Position numbers and translations under genes: made by a program
Part shown: positions 1 through 7,755 of the stretch, in pieces
Layout: each line of letters opens with the position of its first letter
Numbering within the stretch: position 1 is the stretch's first letter
The notes under the pieces: model-generated
Database searches by the model: none
What the model saw: the letters and a program-made list of their open reading frames with translations, nothing else
Told to the model about the DNA's origin: nothing
Assembly (NCBI GenBank): GCA_027887045.1
Contig: JAPCJH010000001.1
Coordinates: 1-64,000 of the forward strand
Source of the DNA: Nitrososphaerota archaeon
GTDB lineage: Archaea > Thermoproteota > Nitrososphaeria > Nitrososphaerales > Gagatemarchaeaceae
Reading direction: 5' to 3'
DNA: 64,000 nt

Positions 1-3000
1 AATCGTGTAGGGCCCCGCCGGGGCTGTCGGAGTCCACATGAACGTGCAGGAGCCTCCGCTCAGAGTGCAACTAGGGGGGAATCCGCCAGGGGCACCAGTA
101 AATGCCACAGTTCCTGATGGAGGACCATAACCAGTCACTTTTACGGTACAAGAAGTGGGCATTCCTACGGTTACCAGACTCGAGCACGATAAGGTCGTGG
201 TCGTCGAGGCTTTGCTGACCGTCACTGGCGAAGTCCCCGAGCTCACGGCATTGTTGGTGTCACCAGGATATGTGGCTGTGATAGTCTGTGGCGAACCCGA
301 AACGCTAGTTGGAGTGAAGTGAACTGTGCAAGACACTGGAGAGAGGGCACAGCTAGTGAAGTCAAAGGTGCCAGAGCCAGATGCGAAGGATACCGTTTCA
401 CCGCTGATTGACCCGGACGCACCAGATACGGTAGCAGTACATGTGGAGGGTGTTCCGACGGTCACCGGACTAGAGCACGATAGGGCCGTAGTCGTTGGAG
501 CTTTGCTGACGACGAGACTCTTCGTACCAAAACTACTCAGATGTGTCGCGTCTCCTCCATATGTAGCGGTGATCGTGTAGCTCCCACCCGAGCCTGCTGC
601 CGGAGTCCACATGAAGGTGCAGGAGCCTCCGCTCAGAGGGCAGCTACCGGGGAATCCGACAGGGACGCCAGTGAAGGTGACCGTCCCTGTCGCAGCCGCG
701 GCGTAACCCGAATCGACGTTCGTAACCGCGACAGTGCATGATTCTGGCACGCCGACGGTGGCTGGAGTTAGACAAATGGTGACGGTCGTAAGAGTGGTCG
801 TCTGGATGTTAAGCGAGAATATGCCGCTGAGAAGGCTGGCGGCGTGGGTGGGGTCCCCTCCGTACGTCGCTTGAATCGAGTGGGGTCCTTCGGTGTTCGT
901 TACGGGAGTCCATATGGCAGAACAAGTGTTGCTCGTGCCGGCTCCGGCGATTAGGGTACATGTTGAAGGCATTCCGGTTGGAAGCGAACCGCTGAAGGTG
1001 ACAGTGCCGGTAGCTTTGGCGTTATACAACGAATCGCCGTTGGCAACGGTCGCGGTGCAAGACTCTGACACGCTTACGGCGCCAGGGGATGGGAAACAAA
1101 CGACCGAGTCCGAGGTCGTGGACTGTACATTCAGCGCCGTCGGTGAAACAGTAGCGCTTAGGGCATGCGTCGTGTCGCCAGCATAAGATGCAGTAACAGA
1201 AAAGCTCCCTTCAGTGTTCGTGGCTGGTGTCCAAGTGGAGAGGCAGGTGTTGCTTGTTCCAACCCCGGCGATCAGCGCACAAGTCGTCGGCATTCCTGGG
1301 GGAAGTGAACCACTGAATGTCACCGTACCGGTGGCCTTCGTGTTAAACAAAGAATCGCCATTCGTGATTGTCGCGGTACAAGTTTCGGAAACGGCGATGG
1401 CAGCGGTCAGAGGGGAGCAGGAGACGAGGGTTGAGGTACTTGTCTGGACGTTCAGCGCGAGCGCGCCGCTGAGAGGGCTGGCGAGGTGGGTCGAATCCGC
1501 ACCATATGACGCCTTGATCGAAAATGTTCCCTCAGTGTTAGCCGCGGGAGTCCAGGTGGCAGAACAACTGTTGGTTGTCCCGACCCCACCGACTAGAGCG
1601 CATGTGGTCGGCATCCCCGTAGGTAGCGTCCCGCTGAAGGTTACGGTGCCGCTAGGCTTTGCCGTGTACGTCACATCGGTGTCCGTGACCGTCGCGGCGC
1701 AGGATTCGGATACGCCGATAGTGGCAGTCGCTGGAGAGCAGATTACGGAGGTCGAGGTAGCCGTCTCAGCCGTGAGAGAGAATCCGGAAGAAGTGCTCAG
1801 GGTATGGTCCGTGTCCCCGGCATACATCACGATGATCCCAATCGGACCCTCCTTTCCGGCGCCGGGTGTGAAAGTTACACTGCAGGCGCCAGCCGCGGTA
1901 GTGCAGATGGCCGGGGTGAACGAGCCGCTCCCGACTGGACTCTGGGAGAATGTCACGGTGCCTCCAGCGGGAGTTATAGTCGGCCCTGAACCTGAGTCAG
2001 CGACGGTTGCCGTGCACGTTGTCGGCGCGTTGACCGCGATTGGGTTTGGTGAACAAGATACAACAGAAGTTGATCCGCGTTTGTTTACCGTGAGTGAGAA
2101 GTATTGTGCTCCCGAAGTGCTGCTCGCGGAGTGATCGGCCTCCCCTCCGTACGACGCGCTGATGAGGTTGGTCCCCTCGCCACCGGATGATTGGGTGAAG
2201 GTCACTGCGCAGGAGCCTGCCGAGAGGGTGCAACCGCCGGAGAAGCTTCCTGCCCGGGAACTGCTGAAAGTCACCGTCCCGCCCGGTGTCGCCGTCGTGC
2301 CCGGACTCACGTCGGAGACAGAAGCAGTGCACGTGGTTGGCTGATTCACGGTAACGGAAGAGGGGCTGCAAGTCACTGACGTTGACGTCGCCCTCTGGGA
2401 TACTGTTAGTGAGAAGGGTCCCGAACTCGGGGAATGGTCGGCGTCGCCACCGTATGAAGCAGTAATCATCGAGGCTCCTTCGCTGCCCAATCCGGGTGTG
2501 TATGTCAAGGAACAGGTGCCGCTCACAAGGGTGCAAGATCCCGAATTGGAGAATGTGCCCGAACTCGCGCTCGCGAAACTTACGGTTCCTGTGGGGTTAA
2601 TCGTGGTCCCGGAGTCGGTGTCGGCGACAGTCGCAATGCACGTGCTGGGGGCGTTGACCACAATCGGATTAGGAGTGCAGTTCACTGATGAGGAGGTCGT
2701 TCTTGTGCCCGTCGATACGGAGGCTGATGCGCTGTTGGCGGCGTGGTCAGTGTCTCCGCCCCAGTTGCCGCTGATAGTAATGCTTCCGGTGCTCCCGGTG
2801 TTGGGAGTGAAAGTGAGGGAACAGCCGACGCTCGCACCGCCCCCGCTCAAGGTGCAGGTCCCCGATGAGGAGAATATTCCAGGCTTGCTTGAAGTAAAAC
2901 TGACTGACCCAGATGGGGTGATCGCCGTGCCGCTGTTCGCATCTGAAACCGTTGCCGCGCATGTGGTTGCGCTGTTCACCTGGACAGAACCAGGTACGCA

Positions 3001-3660
3001 CAAAATTGACACTGTGGTCGAACGTTGCCCAACCCCGACTGGGATCGATTGTGCGCCCGAGCTAACCGAAGTCGAATGGGCCGCGTCGCCAGCGTACGAT
3101 GCTCCGATTGTGTGCGAACCCTCGCTTCCGGGATTTGGCGTGTAGTTGACCGAGCAAGCGCCGGCGGACAGGAGGCACGTCGGAGAGTTGAAGCTTCCGC
3201 TCCCTGTCGTCGAGAAAGTGATTGTGCCAGTCGCCGTTATTGGAGTGCCACCGCTCGTGTCGCTGACCCGCGCCGTACAGCTGGACGAAGCACTGACTGC
3301 CATGACAGCGGGATTGCAGGTCACACCTACCGAGGTTGAGCGCCTTGATGCCGTCGACGCAGAAGTGCTCGAGCTGCTCAAAGAGTTGTGGCTGGTCAAA
3401 GTGCTCGAGGTGGTCAGTTGGGTAATGTCGGTAGGATTAATTGGCGTAGGCGTAGCTAGCAGGAAGTAGATAATGCCAGCGCCCGCGACCACAACGATGA
3501 CGATGAAAAATATGGTTGCAAGGGTGGATAGTCCCCGCCGACGAACGGAAACGGGCGGTTTTTCGGTTGCCTTGAGTGAGAGAGGGAGCGGGAGGATTAG
3601 CGCGCGACCAAACGTTTCAAGCATGAGACCCTCTATTATTTCTCGAGCGTCGGGCTTCAT
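1..3660 (-). CDS. Giant membrane-anchored Ig-like repeat protein (partial, C-terminus outside window)
   Basis: The frame is open from the ATG at 3660 to the window edge, about 1,220 codons, with no stop. Residues 1-45 are a basic cytoplasmic start. Residues about 49-69 are one hydrophobic segment (FIVIVVVAGAGIIYF), followed by a Ser/Thr-rich linker and then tandem Ig-like domains of the bacterial Big_3 type. Each repeat ends in a motif like ASYGGD or ASYAGD. I count ten such motifs (plus-strand positions near 3085, 2749, 2443, 2139, 1813, 1493, 1171, 851, 547 and 257), spaced 290-336 bases, and an eleventh repeat is cut at the edge. Each repeat carries a recurring set of cysteines (TCxP, TCxATV, TCxLxxGxC) that could form disulphides outside the cell. 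Likely an extracellular stalk or adhesin with an N-terminal membrane anchor. The role is inferred from architecture only. Confidence 0.85.
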   Translation of the reverse strand, partial: MKPDAREIIEGLMLETFGRALILPLPLSLKATEKPPVSVRRRGLSTLATIFFIVIVVVAGAGIIYFLLATPTPINPTDITQLTTSSTLTSHNSLSSSSTSASTASRRSTSVGVTCNPAVMAVSASSSCTARVSDTSGGTPITATGTITFSTTGSGSFNSPTCLLSAGACSVNYTPNPGSEGSHTIGASYAGDAAHSTSVSSGAQSIPVGVGQRSTTVSILCVPGSVQVNSATTCAATVSDANSGTAITPSGSVSFTSSKPGIFSSSGTCTLSGGGASVGCSLTFTPNTGSTGSITISGNWGGDTDHAANSASASVSTGTRTTSSSVNCTPNPIVVNAPSTCIATVADTDSGTTINPTGTVSFASASSGTFSNSGSCTLVSGTCSLTYTPGLGSEGASMITASYGGDADHSPSSGPFSLTVSQRATSTSVTCSPSSVTVNQPTTCTASVSDVSPGTTATPGGTVTFSSSRAGSFSGGCTLSAGSCAVTFTQSSGGEGTNLISASYGGEADHSASSTSGAQYFSLTVNKRGSTSVVSCSPNPIAVNAPTTCTATVADSGSGPTITPAGGTVTFSQSPVGSGSFTPAICTTAAGACSVTFTPGAGKEGPIGIIVMYAGDTDHTLSTSSGFSLTAETATSTSVICSPATATIGVSESCAATVTDTDVTYTAKPSGTVTFSGTLPTGMPTTCALVGGVGTTNSCSATWTPAANTEGTFSIKASYGADSTHLASPLSGALALNVQTSTSTLVSCSPLTAAIAVSETCTATITNGDSLFNTKATGTVTFSGSLPPGMPTTCALIAGVGTSNTCLSTWTPATNTEGSFSVTASYAGDTTHALSATVSPTALNVQSTTSDSVVCFPSPGAVSVSESCTATVANGDSLYNAKATGTVTFSGSLPTGMPSTCTLIAGAGTSNTCSAIWTPVTNTEGPHSIQATYGGDPTHAASLLSGIFSLNIQTTTLTTVTICLTPATVGVPESCTVAVTNVDSGYAAAATGTVTFTGVPVGFPGSCPLSGGSCTFMWTPAAGSGGSYTITATYGGDATHLSSFGTKSLVVSKAPTTTALSCSSPVTVGTPSTCTATVSGASGSISGETVSFASGSGTFDFTSCALSPVSCTVHFTPTSVSGSPQTITATYPGDTNNAVSSGTSPVTVSKASTTTTLSCSSLVTVGMPTSCTVKVTGYGPPSGTVAFTGAPGGFPPSCTLSGGSCTFMWTPTAPAGPYTI

Positions 3661-3749
3661 ATAAGTTAGGATATGATGATATGAACCCGTGAAGCGAAGA
3701 CGACACACAATTGTTATATCCCGACTGGCATCACCTCCCTACGACCGCA

Positions 3750-4007
3750 TTGGCAAACGACAGAGCAGTTGGCGGGGCGATCTTCGCCGGGAGCGTGTTA
3801 GGAATAGCTGTCTATGGTCTGCTTCTCTTCTACGAGGTGGTGCTCACACTCGAGGTCACAGCCTTCATCGCCGTTGCCTTGATCCTTGGAATCCTCTCCT
3901 GGATCGGTTACACGATGGCGACGACGCCCTCTCCGGAGCCGATTTCTGATATTCCGGAGGTCACAGCTGAGCCCAAGACCGAGGCTGTCGAGAAAAAGAC
4001 CGCATAA
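3750..4007 (+). CDS. Small two-TM membrane protein
   Basis: About 85 residues. Two hydrophobic segments (about residues 8-27 and 33-53) are followed by a polar, acidic, Pro/Glu-rich tail, presumably cytoplasmic. I chose the TTG at 3750 (LANDRAVGGAIF) because a TATA-like stretch (TTGTTATATCC, 3711-3721) lies about 30 bases upstream, and the 13 codons before it (from a TTG at 3711) look non-coding. It resembles short conserved archaeal membrane proteins of unknown function that I recall only loosely. It is divergent from the giant Ig-repeat gene, and the two share the intergenic promoter region. No function assigned. Confidence 0.65.
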   Translation: MANDRAVGGAIFAGSVLGIAVYGLLLFYEVVLTLEVTAFIAVALILGILSWIGYTMATTPSPEPISDIPEVTAEPKTEAVEKKTA

Positions 4008-4150
4008 CACAGTGGCTACTGAAGAAGAAGCTGATTTCTGAGCCCAGCCAAGATACGCTCCTGTCGACAAGGGTCGTTGTTTCAAAGTTGCAACCGGGCC
4101 CGACATGATCCATCCCTGAATAAGTTCGAGGAAGAGATTCCAATTGAAGA

Positions 4151-4202
4151 GGGCCCCCTTGAGTAGCCCGGCTAGGGGGTGAACTCATATGGGTTCGAAT
4201 CC
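4151..4202 (+). repeat. tRNA-like palindromic repeat, copy 1
   Basis: The stretch starts with GGGCCCC, continues with GTAGCCCGGCTAGG (like a tRNA D arm), then GAACTCATATGGGTTCGAAT. That last part holds a near-perfect palindrome (GAACTCAT/ATGGGTTC) and a T-loop-like GGTTCGAATCC. There is no anticodon arm, so it is not a functional tRNA. It is closely similar to the copy at 11300-11356. The rest of the 4008-4415 gap shows no convincing gene. Confidence 0.6.
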
Positions 4203-4415
4203 TTCTCCTGCGCGGAAGTCATTGGCCGGGACTTTTCGGATAGGCGGCCCTATGAGCTGACGGTCTTGGCTGGATTCGACCTTATCTTCCCGGTTCGCAT
4301 CCCTGCCTCCGCACAGAATCCTGCCTGGAGGTTGCGCTTCCTCTCTCGGGTCCTCGCAAGGCGGTAGTTTACGACCGCTCAGGCTGGTTATTCATACCTG
4401 ATGTCCGCGCCGCTG

Positions 4416-5654
4416 TCAGTCCTTCGCAGGTATCAGCCTCAGAATCACTAGCGTGGTCAGGGCCTCCCCCCCCATCCCGATGGATATGGGCACGTAGTAG
4501 CCATATGCGCTGTATAACAGGCCCCCGAGGAAAGGCGCAGGGACCGCTATGAGGCCCCTGAAGGCCGCAAGTTTGCCGCTGATTCCGCCCCTTTCTTCTA
4601 CGGGCGCGGCCCTCATGAACAGGGCCGAGATGGCCGGGACCCAGAGGGCCACCGAGATCCCGAAGATTACTGAGAGCAGGACGTATACCTGAAGCGAGTT
4701 GGTAACGAGCCAGCCGAACATGATGGCCACAGTCAGGGCTTCTGAAAGAGCGAGTGTCCTCCTGGTCCCGACCCTCAGGAGGAGTTTGGTGGCCGGGTAC
4801 TGGCTCAGGACTATGGAAAAGGATAGGGTGCCGAAGATCAGCCCGATATCCCCGGCGGTGAAGCCGAACTGTTTCGCCCAGACGCCGTAGATGATCGCGC
4901 CCCCGACCCCGTAGAAGAAAGCGTCCATGGCAAAAGGGACGAAAAGTCTGACAAGGCCGCGCGGAGGAAGTATGGCCCGGCTGAAGGAGAATCTCCTCCT
5001 AGGCGTCTGCTTCCCCCCGGAGGCAGGGCCAGTGCGCGTCTCCCTGAGCTGGGGTATCATCACCAGTAGGTTCACGGACTCTAGGAACGCTGCCACAGCG
5101 AAGAGGAGAACGAAGCCGAATGTCTGGACGAGATACCCAGCGGCGAAGGGGATGACTGCCCCCGGGAGGGCAGTGAAGAAGAATACCAAGCTGAAGGCGA
5201 CGTTGAGCCTGCTTGGGTCCATTTCCACTGTCTCGGCTATCATCGCCTGAGTGGCAGGGTTGCCGAGTATGGAAAGGCCGAGTAATACGTATCCGAATGA
5301 AAGCGAAGACAGGTCGTGGGTCACTGCGGCGATTAGGAAGGAAGCCATCGAGCAAATTCCCACCGCGCTTCCGATTGCGATCAGGAGCTTTCTTCCCAAG
5401 GTGTCTGACAGGTATCCTGTGAAGGGTTGGACGATGGAGCTCGCGAGCCCGAGAGGCCTGCTACCGATTGAGACCAGTATGCCGAGGATCGTCACGCTGA
5501 AACCGAGGTCGCTGACCACGAATGGTTGCAGAATCGTCCCGAGGAGGCTCAGGTAGACCCCGGTCGTCATGCTGGTCAGGGCAAGGATTTTCATGTTGCC
5601 GAGTCGGAGGAGGCCTTTGCTCACCGTGATGATGCTCGCTCTGGTCTCAGTCAT
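4416..5654 (-). CDS. Major facilitator superfamily transporter
   Basis: About 412 residues with some 12 hydrophobic segments. The loop after TM2 carries the MFS-type motif GYLSDTLGRK, corresponding to the conserved GxxxDRxGRR signature between TM2 and TM3. I chose the ATG at 5654 (MTETRASIITVSKG) because the upstream in-frame extension is Arg/Pro-rich and unlike a transporter N-terminus. It probably exports or imports a small solute using an ion gradient, and the substrate cannot be told from sequence. It stands alone, with no partner gene in the same orientation. Confidence 0.85.
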   Translation of the reverse strand: MTETRASIITVSKGLLRLGNMKILALTSMTTGVYLSLLGTILQPFVVSDLGFSVTILGILVSIGSRPLGLASSIVQPFTGYLSDTLGRKLLIAIGSAVGICSMASFLIAAVTHDLSSLSFGYVLLGLSILGNPATQAMIAETVEMDPSRLNVAFSLVFFFTALPGAVIPFAAGYLVQTFGFVLLFAVAAFLESVNLLVMIPQLRETRTGPASGGKQTPRRRFSFSRAILPPRGLVRLFVPFAMDAFFYGVGGAIIYGVWAKQFGFTAGDIGLIFGTLSFSIVLSQYPATKLLLRVGTRRTLALSEALTVAIMFGWLVTNSLQVYVLLSVIFGISVALWVPAISALFMRAAPVEERGGISGKLAAFRGLIAVPAPFLGGLLYSAYGYYVPISIGMGGEALTTLVILRLIPAKD

Positions 5655-5785
5655 TTGCCGCCCACCAGGCCGGTGTGGAAGCTGGGTTTTCACCTTTGGC
5701 TGTTGGACAAGGCAATGGGCGGTCCGTTCTGAAACCGGAAAAGCACGTGCCAGTGGCAGGAGCACGTGGAGAGGGATGGAGAGGG

Positions 5786-5935
5786 ATGGCTTCGGAGGAG
5801 CTCGCCATGCTGGTTCAGAAAGCTAACATCGGATCGAATGATCTCGTGGATAAGGCCGAGAAGCAGAAGGACCTAGACGAAATCGAGAAGGGAATGGTCC
5901 CACCCATATGGGTTCGAATCCATTGCAGCCTGTAA
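5786..5935 (+). CDS. Possible small protein running into a repeat
   Basis: A 49-codon frame begins MASEELAMLVQKANIGSN after a purine-rich GAGAGGG. It is predicted helical and charged. Its last 12 or so codons lie inside the tRNA-like repeat at 5896-5926, so the 3' end may be a secondary fusion of an older gene to the repeat. I do not recognise it. It could be a truncated gene or chance. Confidence 0.25.
   Translation: MASEELAMLVQKANIGSNDLVDKAEKQKDLDEIEKGMVPPIWVRIHCSL
5896..5926 (+). repeat. tRNA-like palindromic repeat, short copy
   Basis: GGTCCCACCCATATGGGTTCGAATCC. The core ACCCATATGGGT is a perfect 12-base palindrome followed by the T-loop-like GGTTCGAATCC, as in the copies at 4151 and 11300. 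The D-arm-like half is missing. The remaining 5655-6072 interval holds only the doubtful small frame described separately. Confidence 0.5.
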
Positions 5936-6072
5936 GAAGGTTACAGCCCGGAGGTGTCAGCCCGCAAGCCACTTCAAGAAAGAGGCGCCCTGGCCGGGAC
6001 TAGTCATCCTATGCAGGCGCCCCAACTTGCGACGGAATGAAGAGATGTAGTGGGATTGCCCGTCGTTTGTGT

Positions 6073-6306
6073 TCAAAGAAGTGCCGCGGTGACCATAAGC
6101 GTGAAAGTGAGGAGCAACAGAGCTAGAATCAAAGCTCCTCCCAGCACCAGCTGTTTCATTTGAGGAAAGGAACCCTGTTCGACTTCGACGGGAATAGCGC
6201 CCAGAAGAGGGAAATGGACGGGGGCCTCATAGAAGACCCCGCCAATCCACCCAGCAACTCCAAGAATATGGACCCAAGTCAGGAGCGAGACTATGGGTGG
6301 TGCCAA
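6073..6306 (-). CDS. Small two-TM protein resembling a CopD-type N-terminus
   Basis: 77 residues. The first segment (LLTWVHILGVAGWIGGVFYE) resembles the opening helix of CopD/DUF2269-like membrane proteins, with the WxHxxG...WxGG pattern, and a second hydrophobic segment lies near residues 54-76. CopD-like families normally have four to eight helices, so this is either a short relative or a truncated copy. The start codon overlaps the end of the upstream GYD-domain gene by 16 bases, so the two are probably cotranscribed. Function unknown. Confidence 0.55.
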   Translation of the reverse strand: MAPPIVSLLTWVHILGVAGWIGGVFYEAPVHFPLLGAIPVEVEQGSFPQMKQLVLGGALILALLLLTFTLMVTAALL

Positions 6307-6605
6307 GGCGAGGCATTCCCTGTCTGCGGCACCCGCTCAAGCGTCTTGTCCACTTCCGCTTCTGTGAATGCTCCCAGCGTTGTGGTCTTGACACCTCGCA
6401 CCTTCCCGACGATGAGCAAGAGAGTCTGGAGTATCTCGTCGCTTGGAGCTTCTAAAATCCATGCAGAATCATATGGGCCCCAAGTATGGTAGATTCCGTG
6501 GATCTTAACGCCAGCCTTTTCGACCAGCGCCTTCTCCCCCGTCCTTCTCTTCGTACTCTCTTTGATGTTCCTCTTCAACTCCGCGTTCTTGGAGGAATCC
6601 GCCAT
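6291..6605 (-). CDS. GYD-domain protein
   Basis: 104 residues. Residues about 30-92 fit the GYD family: a beta-strand ending in YHTWGPYDSAWILEAPSDE, a helix (ILQTLLLIVGKVRG) and a strand with an AFTEAEVDKTL ending. GYD proteins are small ferredoxin-like alpha/beta folds, often dimeric, with no established general function. The N-terminus (MADSSKNAELKRN) is a basic helical extension not usual for the family. It overlaps the start of the small membrane protein gene downstream, suggesting a two-gene operon. Confidence 0.7.
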   Translation of the reverse strand: MADSSKNAELKRNIKESTKRRTGEKALVEKAGVKIHGIYHTWGPYDSAWILEAPSDEILQTLLLIVGKVRGVKTTTLGAFTEAEVDKTLERVPQTGNASPWHHP

Positions 6606-6677
6606 CCGTGCGAGGGCACCTATGGCCGGCTTTACGGATTGGGAGCAACGCGCACGTCGGGCACGGTGTGGAGCGCG

Positions 6678-7421
6678 TCAGCTTCTTTGGCCGTTCATTG
6701 ATAACGAGAGCCTGACTACATCGTTTGCCAAGAGAAGCGTGGGGTCTATCAAATGCTTTCCTGACACGTCCACGCGGACCATCGACAATTCTGTGCATGC
6801 CAGCAACACGGTTTCCGACTTCAACTCTGATATTAGGGTCTGCAAATTCCTTCTTACGGAAGGGGCGTCAGACCCTAGACGTTTTATCTGCAATATCAAT
6901 TTATTTGTCTGGGCTATTCGATTAGTGGGCCTTTCGATCTCCACAAGACTTTGTAATGCGGCGTAAGGCGACCACTTTCCGAGTTCCATAACACTTCGTG
7001 ACCCCAATATTGCCACTTTTGGAATTTCGTTATCCCTAACGTATCTTGTTACTGAATCTACCATAGACACGTATCTAGATGGAAGCTCCAGTTTGATTAT
7101 GTCATCGCTGAAGTAGTGCAATGTGTGGCAAGCGATGCAAAAGAGGTCAGTTCTCGGCGCCAAGTCACGCGCAGCGGCTTCGAGGAAGTTCCAGACCGAC
7201 TTCTCATTCCTCTTCAGGTCCATTGATAATCCGAGTTCTGGGATGGAATCGACACTTACTTCAGGTGCTTCCAAATCTCCATGGAATTGCTTACCGCGTT
7301 GCTTCTTGTTCGCATCGAGCATCTTCTTCCAAAGGTCAATTCCCGCTTCTGGACCTGAACCAGATATGATGCCAATCCTGCCTCCATTTGGTCGTCGGCG
7401 TTTCAGAAGCGCGTCGCCCAT
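6678..7421 (-). CDS. Aspartate/glutamate racemase family protein
   Basis: About 247 residues from the ATG at 7421 (an alternative in-frame ATG lies at 7454). The N-terminal strand and loop GIISGSGPEAG match the GGMGPxAT motif of Asp/Glu racemases. Both catalytic cysteines of the family are visible: CIACHT in the first domain (usually CNTAH) and ACTELSM in the second (usually ACTEL). I prefer 7421 because TTAATATATG at 7449-7458 looks like its TATA box and would overlap a start at 7454. It should interconvert the enantiomers of an acidic amino acid or act on a related substrate. The His replacing Asn after the first Cys is unusual and may change specificity. Confidence 0.8.
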   Translation of the reverse strand: MGDALLKRRRPNGGRIGIISGSGPEAGIDLWKKMLDANKKQRGKQFHGDLEAPEVSVDSIPELGLSMDLKRNEKSVWNFLEAAARDLAPRTDLFCIACHTLHYFSDDIIKLELPSRYVSMVDSVTRYVRDNEIPKVAILGSRSVMELGKWSPYAALQSLVEIERPTNRIAQTNKLILQIKRLGSDAPSVRRNLQTLISELKSETVLLACTELSMVRVDVSGKHLIDPTLLLANDVVRLSLSMNGQRS

Positions 7422-7448
7422 TGTTGTAACAATTCCCGTAGCATCGGC

Positions 7449-7458
7449 ACGCATATAT
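7449..7458 (-). promoter_or_regulatory. TATA-like box of the racemase gene
   Basis: Read on the minus strand this is TTAATATATG, about 30 bases before the ATG at 7421. The spacing suits an almost leaderless archaeal transcript. Confidence 0.4.
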
Positions 7459-7755
7459 TAACGACCCCGAAGCCACCCACACTTCGTTCGTCTGAAGAGG
7501 CGTACGTCGGACTCGTTGGCCGCAAGTAGTCCTTTTCCACGGGTAACTGTTGTGCTGATCCTGTTTTTCAACAGCTATTTACTAACGACTCTTGTCTAGG
7601 CAAAAGAGTATCTCGGTCGCCGGGCTATCTGAAACAAGCAAGAATGGGCGTTGTTTGCTAATCTGAGCAATAAGCAAGGTATTCTATCATGCGGTTCTGC
7701 AGTTCGAATCCTACGACGGATTTATCTCCACTGAGTTCGAAGACGTTTGCATCAC

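Noticed and set aside
326-3469. Several long plus-strand frames (for example 1214-2134 and 2498-3145)
   Set aside because: They are the antisense of the minus-strand Ig-repeat gene, all in one frame and with repeating low-complexity Val/Pro/Thr sequence that mirrors the repeats. The minus-strand frame is open over the whole interval.
4151-4202. Complete tRNA gene
   Set aside because: D-arm-like and T-arm-like parts are present, but there is no anticodon stem-loop and no paired acceptor ends.
4179-4367. 62-codon plus-strand frame
   Set aside because: It starts inside the tRNA-like repeat, its composition is not protein-like, and it has no promoter or partner.
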